Below, piece after piece: positions 1 to 12,359 of a stretch of 64,000 bases of DNA; positions within the stretch are counted from its first letter, which is position 1; every line of letters begins with the position of its first letter. Position numbers and translations under genes: made by a program. The notes beneath the pieces are model-generated. The model had not been told where the DNA came from and searched no databases. It worked only from the letters and a program-made list of their open reading frames with translations. The stretch comes from Sanderia malayensis (taxonomy: Eukaryota; Cnidaria; Scyphozoa; Semaeostomeae; Pelagiidae), in NCBI GenBank assembly GCA_013076295.1, contig RQOL01000824.1, forward strand, positions 3,968,001-4,032,000. The letters run 5' to 3'.

Positions 1-3000
1 ATGATCGTCTTGATTCTGATCAATCTCCTCCGCAGTCACCACATCTTCCGCAATTTCTTCTTCAATCACCGTCGCCCCATCAATCGTAATATTGTCATCA
101 TGAAATATACTCGTTCCTTTATCAAGATGTCTTCTGTCATCATCTGGTTTCCGTACTTTGACTTTCTGTCTTTCTCCCTTTCTTCTACCTTTCTCGTGTT
201 CTAAATTCCTTAAAATCTCCATTCTTATTTCCTCAGGTAACTCTTTCAATACCTCGGGATCAATCTGTGATGCAGCCAAATCTTCAAATCCGATTCTACT
301 ACTATTTTCATACTCAGCAGGACGAACCTGCTCAATAACACCATCATCATGCATTCTGGAGCTACCAGGCGTAACTTGGTAAGTCGTTGAGCGCAAAGCA
401 CTATTGCTAACCGTACTAGACGGTCCTGTTTGATGAATTGACCTGTTATCGATATCTCCATTTTTCCGCCTGGGTGTCATTGCAGGACTTATCTGCTTAT
501 CAACTGGAACTAAATTCTTTTTCAGCGCAGTAGTACAGTATGATCTATCTTCATCATGCAAATCCTTCCATTTAAATCTCTCACCTATTGTTCCATCGTT
601 AATCAATTCTGATTCATGCTCGTCGTTGTTTGAGGCAACGTTGAAATTCTGATTTGTCGCGCGGTAAGAATCGCGTATGCTCTTCTGTAGATCTTCGGGC
701 AAAGCGTTAAAAACGGACGGGTCGATCTGGGACGGCGACGGCAAATCAAACTGAACGGGACGATTAGAAATTTTCGACTTTTTCGGTGAAGAAAACAGCG
801 ACGGAAGAGGCGGATCATTAACCGCGGTTGGGTCATTATTTCTAAACAAATCTGAAGTATCTTCTGTCCCTGGTCTCTTAACAAACGATTTTATCTTTGC
901 GTTCAAGCGTAAAGTACTTTTATCCGATTTCCGTGGCGATATTTTTTTCTTGATCTTTGATTTATTAGCAAGCCCTCTTCTGCTTACGATCCTCTTCGAT
1001 GCATTTGTGCCTTCTGTATTCTGAAAACAATCCTGTATAGAACTACCCCGATACAAGCTGTGGTCCACCGAGCCAAGATGCTTTGAGCCATGGTCCACCG
1101 AGTTGGGCTGTTTTACATCAATCTGAATTGAGTCACTGATTTCAAAGCTATGACCCATGGAGCCGTGAGGCCGTGAATTACAATCAATAATATTGACCGA
1201 TAGTCCGTCAACTGAATTTGCAACTATAGAACTCTGATGATTACTGGATTCAATAACTTTGGCATTACTGAAATCGATAGTTTTCATGCCTTTGGATTTC
1301 GAGTTAGACTTTATCAGCTTGCTAACTTGAATTCCCATGCCTCGGATATCGGAGGCAGCAACTGCAAGGTTCTTCAAATGCATAATGCATTCTTTAGCTA
1401 TGATACTTTTGTCATCTGTGGCCATTGGAATCGAAGATGACTTGGATATGTTGTCACATATTCCATGGCCCATGTGTTTCCGAGGCTCCAAAGCATCCTT
1501 TCGTCTTATCATTAACTGTAGAAAAACATGATACCAAGATCGGTAACAAAGCAGCTGTAAGAAAGTAAAGGGAACAGAGAACAAAGCAAAGAGGCGTAGG
1601 GAAGCAACAGAGGGAAGAGTAAAATATAGTAGGTGAAAGTCAAGAAAAAATTTGAGAAAAATAGAGCAGAGTAGAGGAGTATTGAGCAGAGTGATGCAGC
1701 ATAGAGCTGAAAAAGAGGAATGCACTTCATTGGTGTTACCTTAAGAGTTATTTGAGTCCCTTTCATCTCAATAGCTTTCAGTCTTCCTTGGACTTCTTCA
1801 GACAATTCCGTGATGAAAGACAATGCCTCTTGCTCCTTAAGTAGAATTAGACAAGTGTGAGCATTTAGATAAAACCGTGACCATCGAATAAGTAGGGCTG
1901 GTGTAAATGCTTAAAAAGCTAACCTCAACAAATCGAATTCCATAATTGATTTCAGCTGAAACGCTTTGGCGTTCGTGATCTGTTTTGATGACACGGTCAT
2001 CCAACCCTCTGCAATGTTTATGCAATGTTTGACCTGTTTTTGGTCCAAATATCTCCTGAAGTCTTGCCAGAGACAGGAGCTGAAGTTCACTGCATGTTGT
2101 CACTCCGTTTTCCTTCAGTTTCTGGGCAAGGGAGTATCCAACACCAGGGAGATCTGTTACTTTCTGCGGACCTAGAAATGTGGAGAAATGTAATTGTAAT
2201 GTTCAAGAATTCACTCCAAGAACGTAGAATATAGAACTGTTTCATTATTATTTCCCTACGACTTAAATACAAGTTCTTAACCCTTAAGGATACTGAAATC
2301 CACAAGTTCTTAATATCAAAGGCCTTCTGAATCAGTCCTGCATTGAAGCGGTGTTTTTAGTATAAATACATAATAGTGATAATTGGAGGAGTGGACAGTA
2401 GAAAGTAATGTGAACGAAGAAAGTAACTACAAAAAATACTCATAGGACAGTTATTCTCCTAATAGGTATAAAAGAATGAGAGAAGATGATCAAAACTTAT
2501 CTCTTACCAATGAAATCTTTGACGTCTTCCTTTCTAAGGTGAAACTGTCCATTTGGTTTAGCTTTTCTCGTCGCCATTCTTGCCAATAAAATATTCGATG
2601 CAATACCAGCTGATGCTTTGCAATTTGTTGATTCAAAAATTCGATTCCTGATCTGTTTAGCAAGATCTAATGCGCTGGTATCTGGGGACAATACATAGAT
2701 ACACACTGTATTCAACAATAGAGAAAATGTATTTGGTAGGAAATGAAGAAAGCTACAGTGGCGTGGAATAACATAAAATGAGAACAGAATGGTACAGATC
2801 ATATCAATGCAGAGCAAAATGCAATAGAACTGGAAAGCAACCGAGGGTGGTTATTTCAAACTCTGTCAGCAACAAGTTTCAAGCTTTATCAGCGATTAAT
2901 TTGAAGCTCACCCTGAGAAATTAAATTAGAAATGTCCAGCAATGCTTCGTCGCAACTGACTGCTTCGATTTCATTTGTAAATGACGCCAGAACTTCATAG

Positions 3001-5282
3001 AACTTTTGCGAAACTTCCCGATAGCTTTCGAAATTGTATGGTACACAAATGAGCTGTGGACACAGTTTCTTAGCTTGCCCGAGGAAAGATCCATTTCGGA
3101 CACCCTTGCTGCGAGCTTCGTAGCTGCAGGAAGCAATCTCCGACATTGAACTTACACCGGACACATTTATACCTGGAAGGGAAGATGCATTACTGGAGCT
3201 TTATTAGTAACAAACAATATGAAGCAAAGCAAGGCAAATCAGAGCAGAGTGATGCGAATCAGACTAATATAAAGCAGCATAAAGAAGATTAGAGCAATGA
3301 ATAACAGAGTAGGGCAAGGTAGTAGTATATTAAAGCAATGTGAACTATTAACAAGAAATTAGATTCACCCTTAGAAGCATGACAAACTGCAACAGGTTTT
3401 CCTATCAACTCTGGCCTCTCTTTCAATGTGACAGACACGAAGAATGAGTCCATATCAATATGCATAATACAGGGATCTGATTGGTCCATTCTTTTATTTC
3501 TTTCGTTCCTATTTGATGATGCAATCATGCTTGCAAATCGCTTCAACTCACTCTTCCACATTGATAAATGATGCAGCCTCGAATTGGAATAAAAGTCGCT
3601 CATAAATCCAGGATCTCCAGCTTTGGAAGGAGGCTTGGAGTGTGCACTGATTGAATAATCATGTTTTGACAATGTTGGAATTGCGACGTCAGAAAATGCT
3701 TCCCTGTTTGCACCTTTACAAGCCCCTGGGTTGGAATTATGAATTGAGGTGCCTTTGACATAAGGCATATCTATTGTATCATGTTTATGCTCACTCTCTT
3801 TGCTTGATGTCACTTGTGAGTCATAATCATAATCATCACTGGTTGATATTTCTCTTTGGGCAGAATTTGTGCATGATTCTCTGATCAAACTGTGTTCATT
3901 ATTATCATTGAACACATTCGGTTCAAATTGTGTATTATCCTGAACGTTTGTTGACTTTGCAAGGAACATATTGGCTTGTTTATGGTGGGCTGTTTTGTAT
4001 AACAAATAGGTTTCACATGGAAGACATTTACCAGCCTTAACACTGCAAAAATAACAGAGATTAGTGGCAATTTGTGTGTTTCTATAACTTTCATCTTCTA
4101 TATCTGCTGATAAGGCACCATGGATTGGTGAGACCCTGTTAAATAGCATCAAATTGTGTACCTGTCCATAATCCAGTTTGGATGGACTACTTTCTCATTT
4201 CTACAGAAAGATAGTAGGATCAATCAATATACATAATTGATCACTATATGACATAATCACCCAATGAGTTACTGATTTCATAAAAGAAATAACAAGTTAC
4301 TCAGTCATATGATCAGTCAATAATCCAATCACATATTTATTCAATAATACAATGATTTAAATATGCAATAAATCATTTCATTTAATCATTTAATCATTTC
4401 AATTAAAACTTACTTGATTTCCCTGATCTTGCTGTCAGGTAGATTGGTAGCAATTATATGAGTGCAAATTCTTTTTGAGTAATAATGCTGAAAAAGGCCA
4501 CCATGCTCTGCCATGATTTGCTTCAAATGATCTGAAGTTGGATCTTAAACACAAAAACTGTAATTATATATATATATCATTTTTGTTCAAATAATCTGTG
4601 CACATTGGTGCAACTAACCTTGAAAATGGGAAATGGAGAAGCAATGGACCTGGAAGTAACTCTAGAGGTACATAAAAGTTTGTGTGCCATTTGTAATACT
4701 TTCTCTTAAGGTCTATAATGTTTAGTGCTATCTGTATCTTTCAGCACAATGAACCATAGTGCTGAAAGACAATGCCTGTGTGGAAGAGTGAGAAACTGTG
4801 ATTGAGCATACTTGTATAGCCATTTACGAATATGCAAACTCCATTGAAAATTCTGGACCTAGAAAATACAATGCATGGTAGATCAGTCCTCTACACAAAT
4901 CTTCGAATGGGACGAATGGTGTTTGCAGAATGAAATAAAATAGAAGATTTACTTTGAGCACTGTGACAAAGTTGTGGAGTTGCTGAGGTTGCGAAATTGC
5001 TCTTGTAATTTTCTTTCTTTTTCTTTCATATAAGACCTTCCCTGGAGACGATAGAAAAACAAACAATAAATAAAATTGGAAGATCAGTCCCCTAAACAAT
5101 TATTTAAATACAGAAACTTAAGAAGTGAAAGTCGAAAGTGAACATCGGCCTTTGCGCCTGACAATTTATCGAAACGGTTTAGCAGTCATTCATATTTAAC
5201 TTACGCATTCTGCTGCACTCTGAGGAACAGAAGGTATTTCTTCTTTTTTGTTATTGTCATTTTTACACGTGTCTTTAATCAT
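1..5282 (-). CDS. REV1: DNA repair protein REV1 (Y-family polymerase), 3' end off window
   Basis: REV1 is the deoxycytidyl transferase and scaffold of translesion DNA synthesis in the nucleus. Exons, 5' to 3' on the minus strand: 5282-5205, 5041-4953, 4858-4812, 4543-4414, 4200-4162, 4042-3369, 3172-2912, 2681-2508, 2171-1924, 1835-1740, 1515-1. Phases agree at every junction and give 1117 codons in the window. Exons 2-6 encode the BRCT domain (VNGYTN, HIIATNLPDSKIREI, NWIMDSVKAGK). Exon 6 carries SRLHHLSMWKSEL and the catalytic IDMDSFFVSV; exon 7 has EIASCSYEAR and the palm motif AVSCDEALLDI; exons 8-9 carry ILLARMATRKA and LPGVGYSL; exons 9-10 the PAD (GLDDRVIKT, SAEINYGIRF). Two ubiquitin-binding motifs follow in the last visible exon (DPSVFNALPEDLQKSI near 680-740; DPEVLKELPEEIRMEI near 215-270). 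The C-terminal polymerase-binding domain would lie left of base 1. The start was chosen as the ATG that opens exon 1 in frame. Confidence 0.96.
3225..3350 (-). repeat. Degenerate pyrimidine-rich short repeat in REV1 intron
   Basis: On the REV1 sense strand this intron is a loose run of units such as TGCTCTA, TGCTTTATA and TTCTTTATGC. The intron at about 1550-1720 is built the same way. Similar wording occurs on the plus strand in CSTF1 introns, so orientation follows transcription. Confidence 0.55.
4205..4412 (-). repeat. Degenerate TGATTA/TGATCA-type repeat in REV1 intron
   Basis: The intron between exons 4 and 5 reads on the sense strand as ATGATTAAATGATTAAATG followed by diverged GTGATTGG, CTGATCATATG and similar units. 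It resembles the denser array in the PEX5 intron at 21345-21625. Confidence 0.45.
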
Positions 5283-7463
5283 GTTGCTTTATTATCATCC
5301 ACTTGTTGTTCCCAACATTCAACATGCAAAGATGCGGTAGATGAAAAATGCAATACATCAGTTTGAGGTACAAGGTCCAAATTTTAAGCTCCAGCGTTGT
5401 GAAATAAAAAGCGCAGTGTCTCTTAATATCATGGAGATAGAATAGGAAAGAGTGCTGTTAACTCCTCTTGTTCCGGTCAAAGCGATGGTTGATACTTTGC
5501 CATCTCGTTGACGGTGTTTAGAATGGAAGTTGTGGAAATATTCAAAGCACGGCCATGTCTGGATGGGCTGACCTAAAGTTTAAATTTAAAGCTTCTAGCG
5601 TGATTCGAAAAGTAAATTCAAAAGTTTGTACCAGTTTCTAAATAAGTATGTCATTTGGAAACCTGTCTATGGTATTGGAATGTTTGGCCAAATATTGCAA
5701 ATGCCTACATTTTGTGAATTTGTAAGTCTACTTAAAAATCTCTTGACTTTTTTCGTAGGCCAAAATTGTTTCTTAGTTTTCTGATTTCCCCTCATACAAA
5801 TAATAACGTATCGGGGTGGTGAACAAAATAATCTATTTTTATATTGATCTGAAGCAAGAATGACAAAAAAAAATCTAGCAAGAAAGAACAGAGCAGCAGA
5901 CTTTTTTAGGATTTAGGCCAATCTATCAAATAATATGAAGACAATTGAAAATTTCAAAAAGAAATCCATTTTGTAAAAATATATAAAGTAAAATGAAAAC
6001 AAAATCAACACAATACAATAAAATATGATTTTTATCCCATTTTTGAACTAAAATTTGCTTTATTTTAACTTTGTCTGGATGTTTCCACGCCAAGTTGTTG
6101 ATCCTGTCCTTAATGTCCCGCTCCGGCTCCACACATGCAGACAGTCTTTATAATAGCAATTGTGTTGCTATCCAGTTTGCCATTCTGAGCAACAGTTCTT
6201 TATCTGCTGATTTCTATGCCATGCATGGCCTAAAATAAATCATAACAACTGAAGTTTAATTTGCTGATACTCAATAAATATTACGAATATCGACCTTGTA
6301 GTCGTATCGAGCATATAAAACAGGTCTTAGAAGCTGTCAATAGCATTTATTTCTATGCTATGAATGATATGATAGATACAAATGCAACAACCGGGTGGCG
6401 ATTCTCAAAAACAAAACAAGGGTTGTATGAAAAAATCAAAAGATTTATTTTCCAGACCAATTCATTATGGATGTTAAATTTGCTCTATTCCAATGTTCAT
6501 TAATAAAATTTGTTATGATTATGTTTTATGTCTCTTCTGTTTTTATGAGACAGGGTCCTCCATGCCGCTCCACTACTTCTAAGCCTACATACTAAAATAA
6601 GTTTGTTCACCGTAAAGTTGAATAAATATAAATAAAATAAAAAATTACTTATTTACACTGCAGTACAGTACCCTACCTGACATTACGTTTCCCGAGCTTG
6701 ATCCTAGCGAGCTTTGCAACTGCAATGGAGCTTCTGTTGCTGTGTTGAAATTATGATACATTGTGGACATAATTGTTTTATTCAAATAATCAATGTTTTA
6801 GGCAATAAATGAATTGAAAGAGGCCTATTGTTGATACTTCCCGGAAAATCCATTTCCCGCCTTTCTTTCAAGAGAACATTTATTATGCAAATTTATTCTG
6901 TCGCAAAACGAGGTTTTCCACAAATTATTATGCAGACTTTGGACCTCAAACTGATGTATTGCATTTTTCATCTACCCAAAGATGCATTGAAGTTTGTCAA
7001 AAAGGACAAAATGTATACGGAAGTATCTCCCACTCTTACAACCAGACTCCTTGGCAACCCGAATATTGTAGCAACCATTGAACTCCATATAAGAACTCTT
7101 ATATAGAGTTCAAGTTCTTATATAGAGTTCACTGGTAGCAACCTATAACCATGCAGAAATTAGACGAATATTCTTCTGAAAGTGGGCTAAATATTCCCTC
7201 AGCGACGACGGAGTGCAAATGATAAGGTCATAAGTCATGGACCAGTATTGAGATACGTATTTCCTGGGCGCTTATTAAATATTTTGCAAAATTGGGTTGG
7301 CGCTTATTAGAGGGGGCGCTTAAAAGAGGGGCGCTTATTGACACTTTTTGATTTTAGGGTGGGCGCTTATTGGACGAGAGAATATTCATGCCAAAAACAA
7401 GGGGTGTGAATGTCCCATGCCCCATTACACGCCCATTATGCGCTCTTTTTTCTCATTTTCTGT
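5283..7463. other. Intergenic DNA between REV1 and LRRC23, no gene seen
   Basis: Divergent spacer upstream of both REV1 (minus) and LRRC23 (plus), AT-rich. The few open frames are short and have no recognisable protein. It contains a local duplication at 7090-7135 and a set of GGGCGCTTATT-type motifs at about 7268-7375 that belong to the transposon-like DNA just downstream. Confidence 0.6.
7090..7135. repeat. Tandem duplicated imperfect palindrome
   Basis: Two adjacent copies of a roughly 20-bp unit around TTCTTATATAGAGTTCA. Each unit is close to self-complementary (GAACTC ... GAGTTC). Confidence 0.7.
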
Positions 7464-7466
7464 ATA

Positions 7467-7927
7467 CCGTAAATCCTCGAATAAGCCCCCACGTTCGAAT
7501 AAGCGCCCCCCTCGATTAAGCCCCCACCTAAAAAATCATTTTTGCAAATAAGCCCCCCCCCCCCTCGAATAAGCCCCCATGGGGTCTTATTCGAGGGAAG
7601 CATAAGTGCAGAACAATATCTTAATTCGAGAAAGCCCCACAGGACAATAGCTATACAGTATCACTTCCTTTGACTCGAGACAAAAAAGCAAAAAGAAACG
7701 CGATTTTCGTGATGATAAACACATTATAATGTTTGTTAGACCTTCACACAGCACTTTGTGAAAAAACAGCACTTTTTGATGTCGTCTTTTTTCTGTCAGC
7801 CTTTGAGGAAAAAGCAAAACTTTGAAATAAGCCCCCCCCCTCGAATAAGCCCTCCCCTCGAATAAGCCCCCACCCAAAAATTCATTTTTGCAAATAAGCC
7901 CCCGGGGGCTTATTCGAGGATTTACGG
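7467..7927. mobile_element. MITE with CCGTAAATCCTCGAATAAGC termini, TA target duplication
   Basis: The ends are perfect inverted repeats for at least 24 bp (left CCGTAAATCC..., right ...GGATTTACGG), each flanked by TA. The interior is a mosaic of CTCGAATAAGCCCCC units in both orientations and has no transposase. Element length is 461 bp. Diverged pieces of the same wording occur near 16670-16935 and 26640-26665. TA duplications suggest mobilisation by a Tc1/mariner-like enzyme; this is inference. Confidence 0.8.
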
Positions 7928-8114
7928 TAAGGGTTTTTTGTGTTGGTAAATTCAGTGCGACTTGGCATTTAAGTTTACGACCCTCACACATTGAAGACCG
8001 TTGTCTGGGTTTCGGAAGCTGACAGACGACGCCGGGCTGAATATTCATCTAATTAGTGAGTGGATGGTTTGAAGTTTGGAGAGAGGCACAACACAAGAGA
8101 AAATTTTAGAAACA

Positions 8115-10489
8115 ATGTCAGATTTTTCAGATTTTGAAGACGAAGAAGGCGTCGAAGAGCCAGAAATTGAGTCGGAGAATGAGGAAGAAAAGGAAGAAGA
8201 AGAAGTAAGTATTTTATATTATCTTTTAGGCCGTATGGCTGGGCTGACTTGGCTGCACTGGATGAAAGTAACAGCTTGATTGGTTTTTTGTTGTCACTAA
8301 AAACTTAAAATAAAAAAAAATTAACAAAACAATTTTATTTTTAGGAAATCACAGACAATCCCTTAACAAAAGAGATTATAAGCGATACGTTGTCGTTGAT
8401 TTGCAAGACTGGAAATGGCTTATCCCATGCTTATGTCAAACTTGATATACACGACAGGTAAAGGTATTATTATCTATGTGTTATATGTTATAATTTACCA
8501 AATAATGTTACTTTATTCTGTTCGGCTTTACTCTGTAGTACCTGCAAGAAGCAGTTGTTTCATTTTGGCTGAAACTGTTACCCTAACACTTCTTTCTTGC
8601 AGAGAGCTAACGGACATAAGTTTGTTAAATTGTTACATTCATTTGCGATATGTGGTATGATATTCCTTCACTTTTTGATACTTTGCTATTGAGTATTGTC
8701 AGTTTTTTAAAATTTTAATAGTTACAATAGATGCATATTTTGATTGAATGACTCTGTTTATATTGCTTTTTCTCTTAGGACATAACTGGAAATAAACTGA
8801 GAGATATAACAACACTGAATTCATTGACACATCTGCTGACATTAAAAGCTGAGAAGAATCTACTGACAAGTGCAAAGTTAGATGAGGTAATAGCTACATA
8901 CCATGGCAAATTATAATCACATTAGATTGCACTATGAATTTTACAATTAATTGATTGTTATTTTAGATGCCTTATCTCCAAGTTGCAAGCTTTGCCAACA
9001 ACAAAATTCTGGATACAGAAGGCATCAATCATCCTCTTTTGGAGTCGCTCAACCTCAAAGGTAGGTAGATGGCTATTTTGCTCTTTTTTCATTTAATTGA
9101 GCTGGTGACGTTTTTGAGTTGATTGACATATTTTTATAATTTGCTTCATGGATTTATCAATGGATTTGTTGTGGATTCATGGAAAGTTACGTGGACACAT
9201 GCTTTAATCTATAGATTATTGGATGGATCAGGCAATGGATTAATTCGGATCATTTTCCCCTTATAGGAAATGAGATCATTGAAGTAACTGGGCTGGATCC
9301 AAAGAAACTTGGAAAACTCAGAGTACTAGAAGTCAGGGGCAATAAACTCACAACTACAAAAGGGATGCAAATACCAAGTCTATCAAAATTATACCTGGTA
9401 AGTTGCTTATTGGAAACTATAGAGTAAATAAGCTCAGGACACATTGGGTTCACACATTAAGGAGCTTCATACCAGCCCTGTGTTTAAGTTAAGAGATCCT
9501 AGACAAAGTGGGTAGATTTATACAATGTTTTGTCTCCTAGGCTGCAAATCAAATTCATCAAGTTGAAGAACTGTCAAGTCTGGACCATTTAACATTCTTA
9601 CATCTCCGAGGAAATAATATTGAACATTTGAACGGATTCACTGATAATATGAAAAGTTTACAATATTTGAACCTCAGGTATGCAAAATTAGCAGATTCTT
9701 TTTATTGTGAAGTATAACATTGCAATAGGATTACAAGCTGAACTGCTGGTGTCTTCACATGCGTTATTTAAAGGAACTCAGCTTAAATAAACCATGAGTG
9801 TTAAATGTTAACGTTAATAGCATGGCAACTTTTAGTTAACTTTTTGACGATTACAATATCAGGTATTATAATTCAATCTGATGTTTTTACCTTTGCAGAC
9901 AGAATAATATCTCTGAATTAAGCGAAGTTGCAAAGCTGAAATGTCTACCAATGCTGCGAGCGCTAGTTCTCTTAGGTACGAATCTGCTTCTATTTCATTC
10001 TCAAACCCACCCCCTGGAATCAGAATCATTTGCATTGCATTTCACAGGGTGTAATGTTGCAAATTTTCGTGTTTTTTTTTTAGACAATCCGGTTTGCCTC
10101 GAAAATGGTTACAGAATTGAAGTGTTGATATTACTGAGAGGTTTGGAACGACTTGATAAAGAGCAAGTCAACGAAGAGGAACGACAAGAGGCTGAAGAGG
10201 TGAGTAATTTTGATCAATGTTTCAGTTTGTTATTTCATCAATATTTTTATATTATATGCTATGCCTATATTTTACTTCTTTAGATATATGAGCAAAGAAG
10301 GCAAGAGGAAGCGACCAGCGTATGTTTTTTCATTTGATTTTTATTTATCTTACAATAAATCGCAATAATAAAAATACAGAATTGCACTTCTTTTCATTAT
10401 AACAAGCTACCTCGTTGTGATTACAAACAAGACGAATATTCTTTCAGGCGGCAGCAGAAGTGATTCAGATCGAAGAAGATGACGATTAG
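8115..10489 (+). CDS. LRRC23: Leucine-rich repeat-containing protein 23 (radial spoke LRR protein)
   Basis: Eleven exons: 8115-8204, 8345-8457, 8603-8654, 8779-8886, 8967-9060, 9267-9397, 9541-9677, 9899-9975, 10084-10199, 10284-10319, 10448-10489. The product is 331 aa, close to the vertebrate length of about 340. It begins with a very acidic stretch (SDFSDFEDEEG then runs of Glu). About seven leucine-rich repeats follow (LLNCYIHLRYVDITGNKL, LKLYLAANQIHQVEEL-type units, LTFLHLRGNNIEHLNGF, SLQYLNLRQNNI), then an LRR cap (LLDNPVCLENGYRIEVL) and a Glu-rich helical tail. In other animals LRRC23 is a radial-spoke component needed for sperm and cilium motility. All splice sites are GT-AG. The ATG at 8115 is the first in frame with good context. 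Confidence 0.93.
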
Positions 10490-10854
10490 AAGCAGACAGC
10501 AAACAAAACATTTGTAAATATTATCGTTTGGTGAAGATATTTTTACCTGTTCATTGTTGTAACATTTTATGCATCTTTATTATCGATCACAGCTATAACT
10601 TATCAAGACGTTTTCATGGTTTTATTTTTCTATTTTTTTGCATATTGTTTACTTCACAGTGTTATGATAACTGCAATGCAAGAGATGATGGTGACTTGGT
10701 TTTAAATAGCAATTTTGAAGAATTTAGGTCTGTTTCTATAAATTGTATTAAGGGGTGCGACCAAGCTAACTGATCGGGAACTCCTATGAAGGAATGACAA
10801 GCAGAGTGATACATGGTGAATAGCTAACAGGCAGCGTTGAGGTGAAGACCGAAA

Positions 10855-10904
10855 GGGTAGTGCGGATCGCTTGTGGGTGGAACGACCAGCGATCCGCACT
10901 ACCC
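10855..10904. repeat. Perfect 17-bp stem hairpin downstream of LRRC23
   Basis: GGGTAGTGCGGATCGCT at 10855-10871 is exactly complementary to 10888-10904, with a 16-base loop. It lies about 370 bp after the LRRC23 stop. It may be the core of a small foldback element. Confidence 0.85.
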
Positions 10905-11097
10905 ACTTTGTCTGCCTCACTGTATCAAGTCAATCAAAGTATTTTTAATGAATCTGATTTCCACCCGAAATATGTTATCAATTGTTCAATTCATAGTTCA
11001 AAATTATAATGCGAAATTTACAAAGTATTGTTCTGTCTAATTGCCCTATCAATTCCCTTAGAAATCCAGAATTGAAACTTCGTTGGTCACATTCTTG

Positions 11098-11450
11098 TTA
11101 GTTCAACTCTGGTGGTGAAGTGGTTGGCACTTGTGCTTGCCACTCATGGAGTCACGGATCGATTCCACTGAGCTCCACAGGGTTGAAGTTGAGTTGAAAT
11201 TAAATTAGGGCCGGTACGCCGAGGATCTACAAGAGAAAGTAGATCCCCGGCGTACCGGGACTTTTCATCTTTCCGTCGAGAATGGTTTTTCGGCAGAAAC
11301 GCCGAAAAACCATCCGCGTATCGTACTCAACTACTAACTCTGTTGGTACGCCGGGGTGACGAGGGCCAACAGTGCCTAACTGTTCATATCCAGCAACATC
11401 TGCTTGGAGACTCGCCACCGATATATATATACACGTCAAATTACTAACTG
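11098..11450 (+). mobile_element. tRNA-derived SINE, copy A
   Basis: The head looks like a tRNA-type Pol III promoter: A-box-like TGGTGGTGAAGTGG near 11110 and B-box-like GGATCGATTCC near 11157. The body has two hairpins: a 20-bp stem (11211-11230 with 11239-11258, loop AAGAGAAA, one mismatch) and a perfect 13-bp stem (11282-11294 with 11301-11313, loop AGAAAC). The same layout occurs at 51345-51880, so this is one family. Outer boundaries are approximate. Confidence 0.78.
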
Positions 11451-12359
11451 GAAACATGTGCATAGGTTTTCTAATTGTGGGCATAAATTAACACGCATGC
11501 GTATTTATAATCATTAGTTGTCATTTGTCTCCATGATTTGAGCTCAACTTTATCCCGTTTTTGATATTGTATACTGATGTTTCTAGAGAGATAATCTAAG
11601 TGGAGCGACTTACGCGGGTAGGTGCATTGAATTGGGCTGGGTGAAATAAGGAGTAAACGAATTGCCTGTGGGCCAGAAACTGGAAGCACCGATGGAATCG
11701 CGTTAAGAAGATCACAATATGGAACATCTAGAAATACCGTGAAGATATTGGTTTGGTATGGTAGAAGAAGTATCTCCCGAAACGTCGCCTATTAAACTAT
11801 CCTGTTCTCGACATGATAAATCATCAACAATATCTGGAAAGTTGTTCACAATATGGAACGTTATAAAAGATATTCACAACATGGAACGTCTTAAAAGATA
11901 ACAATATGAAACGCCTGGAGGCAAGGCTGTATTTTGTCGCCTTTCCTCTCTTTCCTTCGACTGGACAATTGTAACATCGGCAGAAGAAACGGTATTCAGT
12001 GGACGCTGGTTGACCAGCTGGAAGATTTTATCTTTGCAGATAACCTTGCCTTGCTTTCCACACCTACGAAGAGATACAACAGGACAAAGCGAGACAACTG
12101 GTAGTCGCCTGATCACAAGCTAGGTTCAAGATCTACAAAGGAGTGAGATCTACAAGACTTAGATAGATCCTCAAGATCAACATAGCGAGAAAGAATCCAG
12201 TCACACTACATGGGAGTGAGTTAAAGGACGTGGAGAATTTTGGTCGATGATCGATACCAATGAGCAAAAGGACCCTTGCCGAGGATTTTTAATGTGCATT
12301 AAACTGTTATCCTTTTGTAAACTTCGCAATTTTCGATAGTGACCATACTCTAACATGAA

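Larger units (their letters stand above)
10490..12355. other. LRRC23 downstream region and spacer, SINE inside
   Basis: No gene is supported here apart from the listed hairpin (10855-10904) and SINE copy (about 11098-11450). The rest is AT-rich with repeated words such as CAATATGGAACRTC near 11710-11910. Confidence 0.5.
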
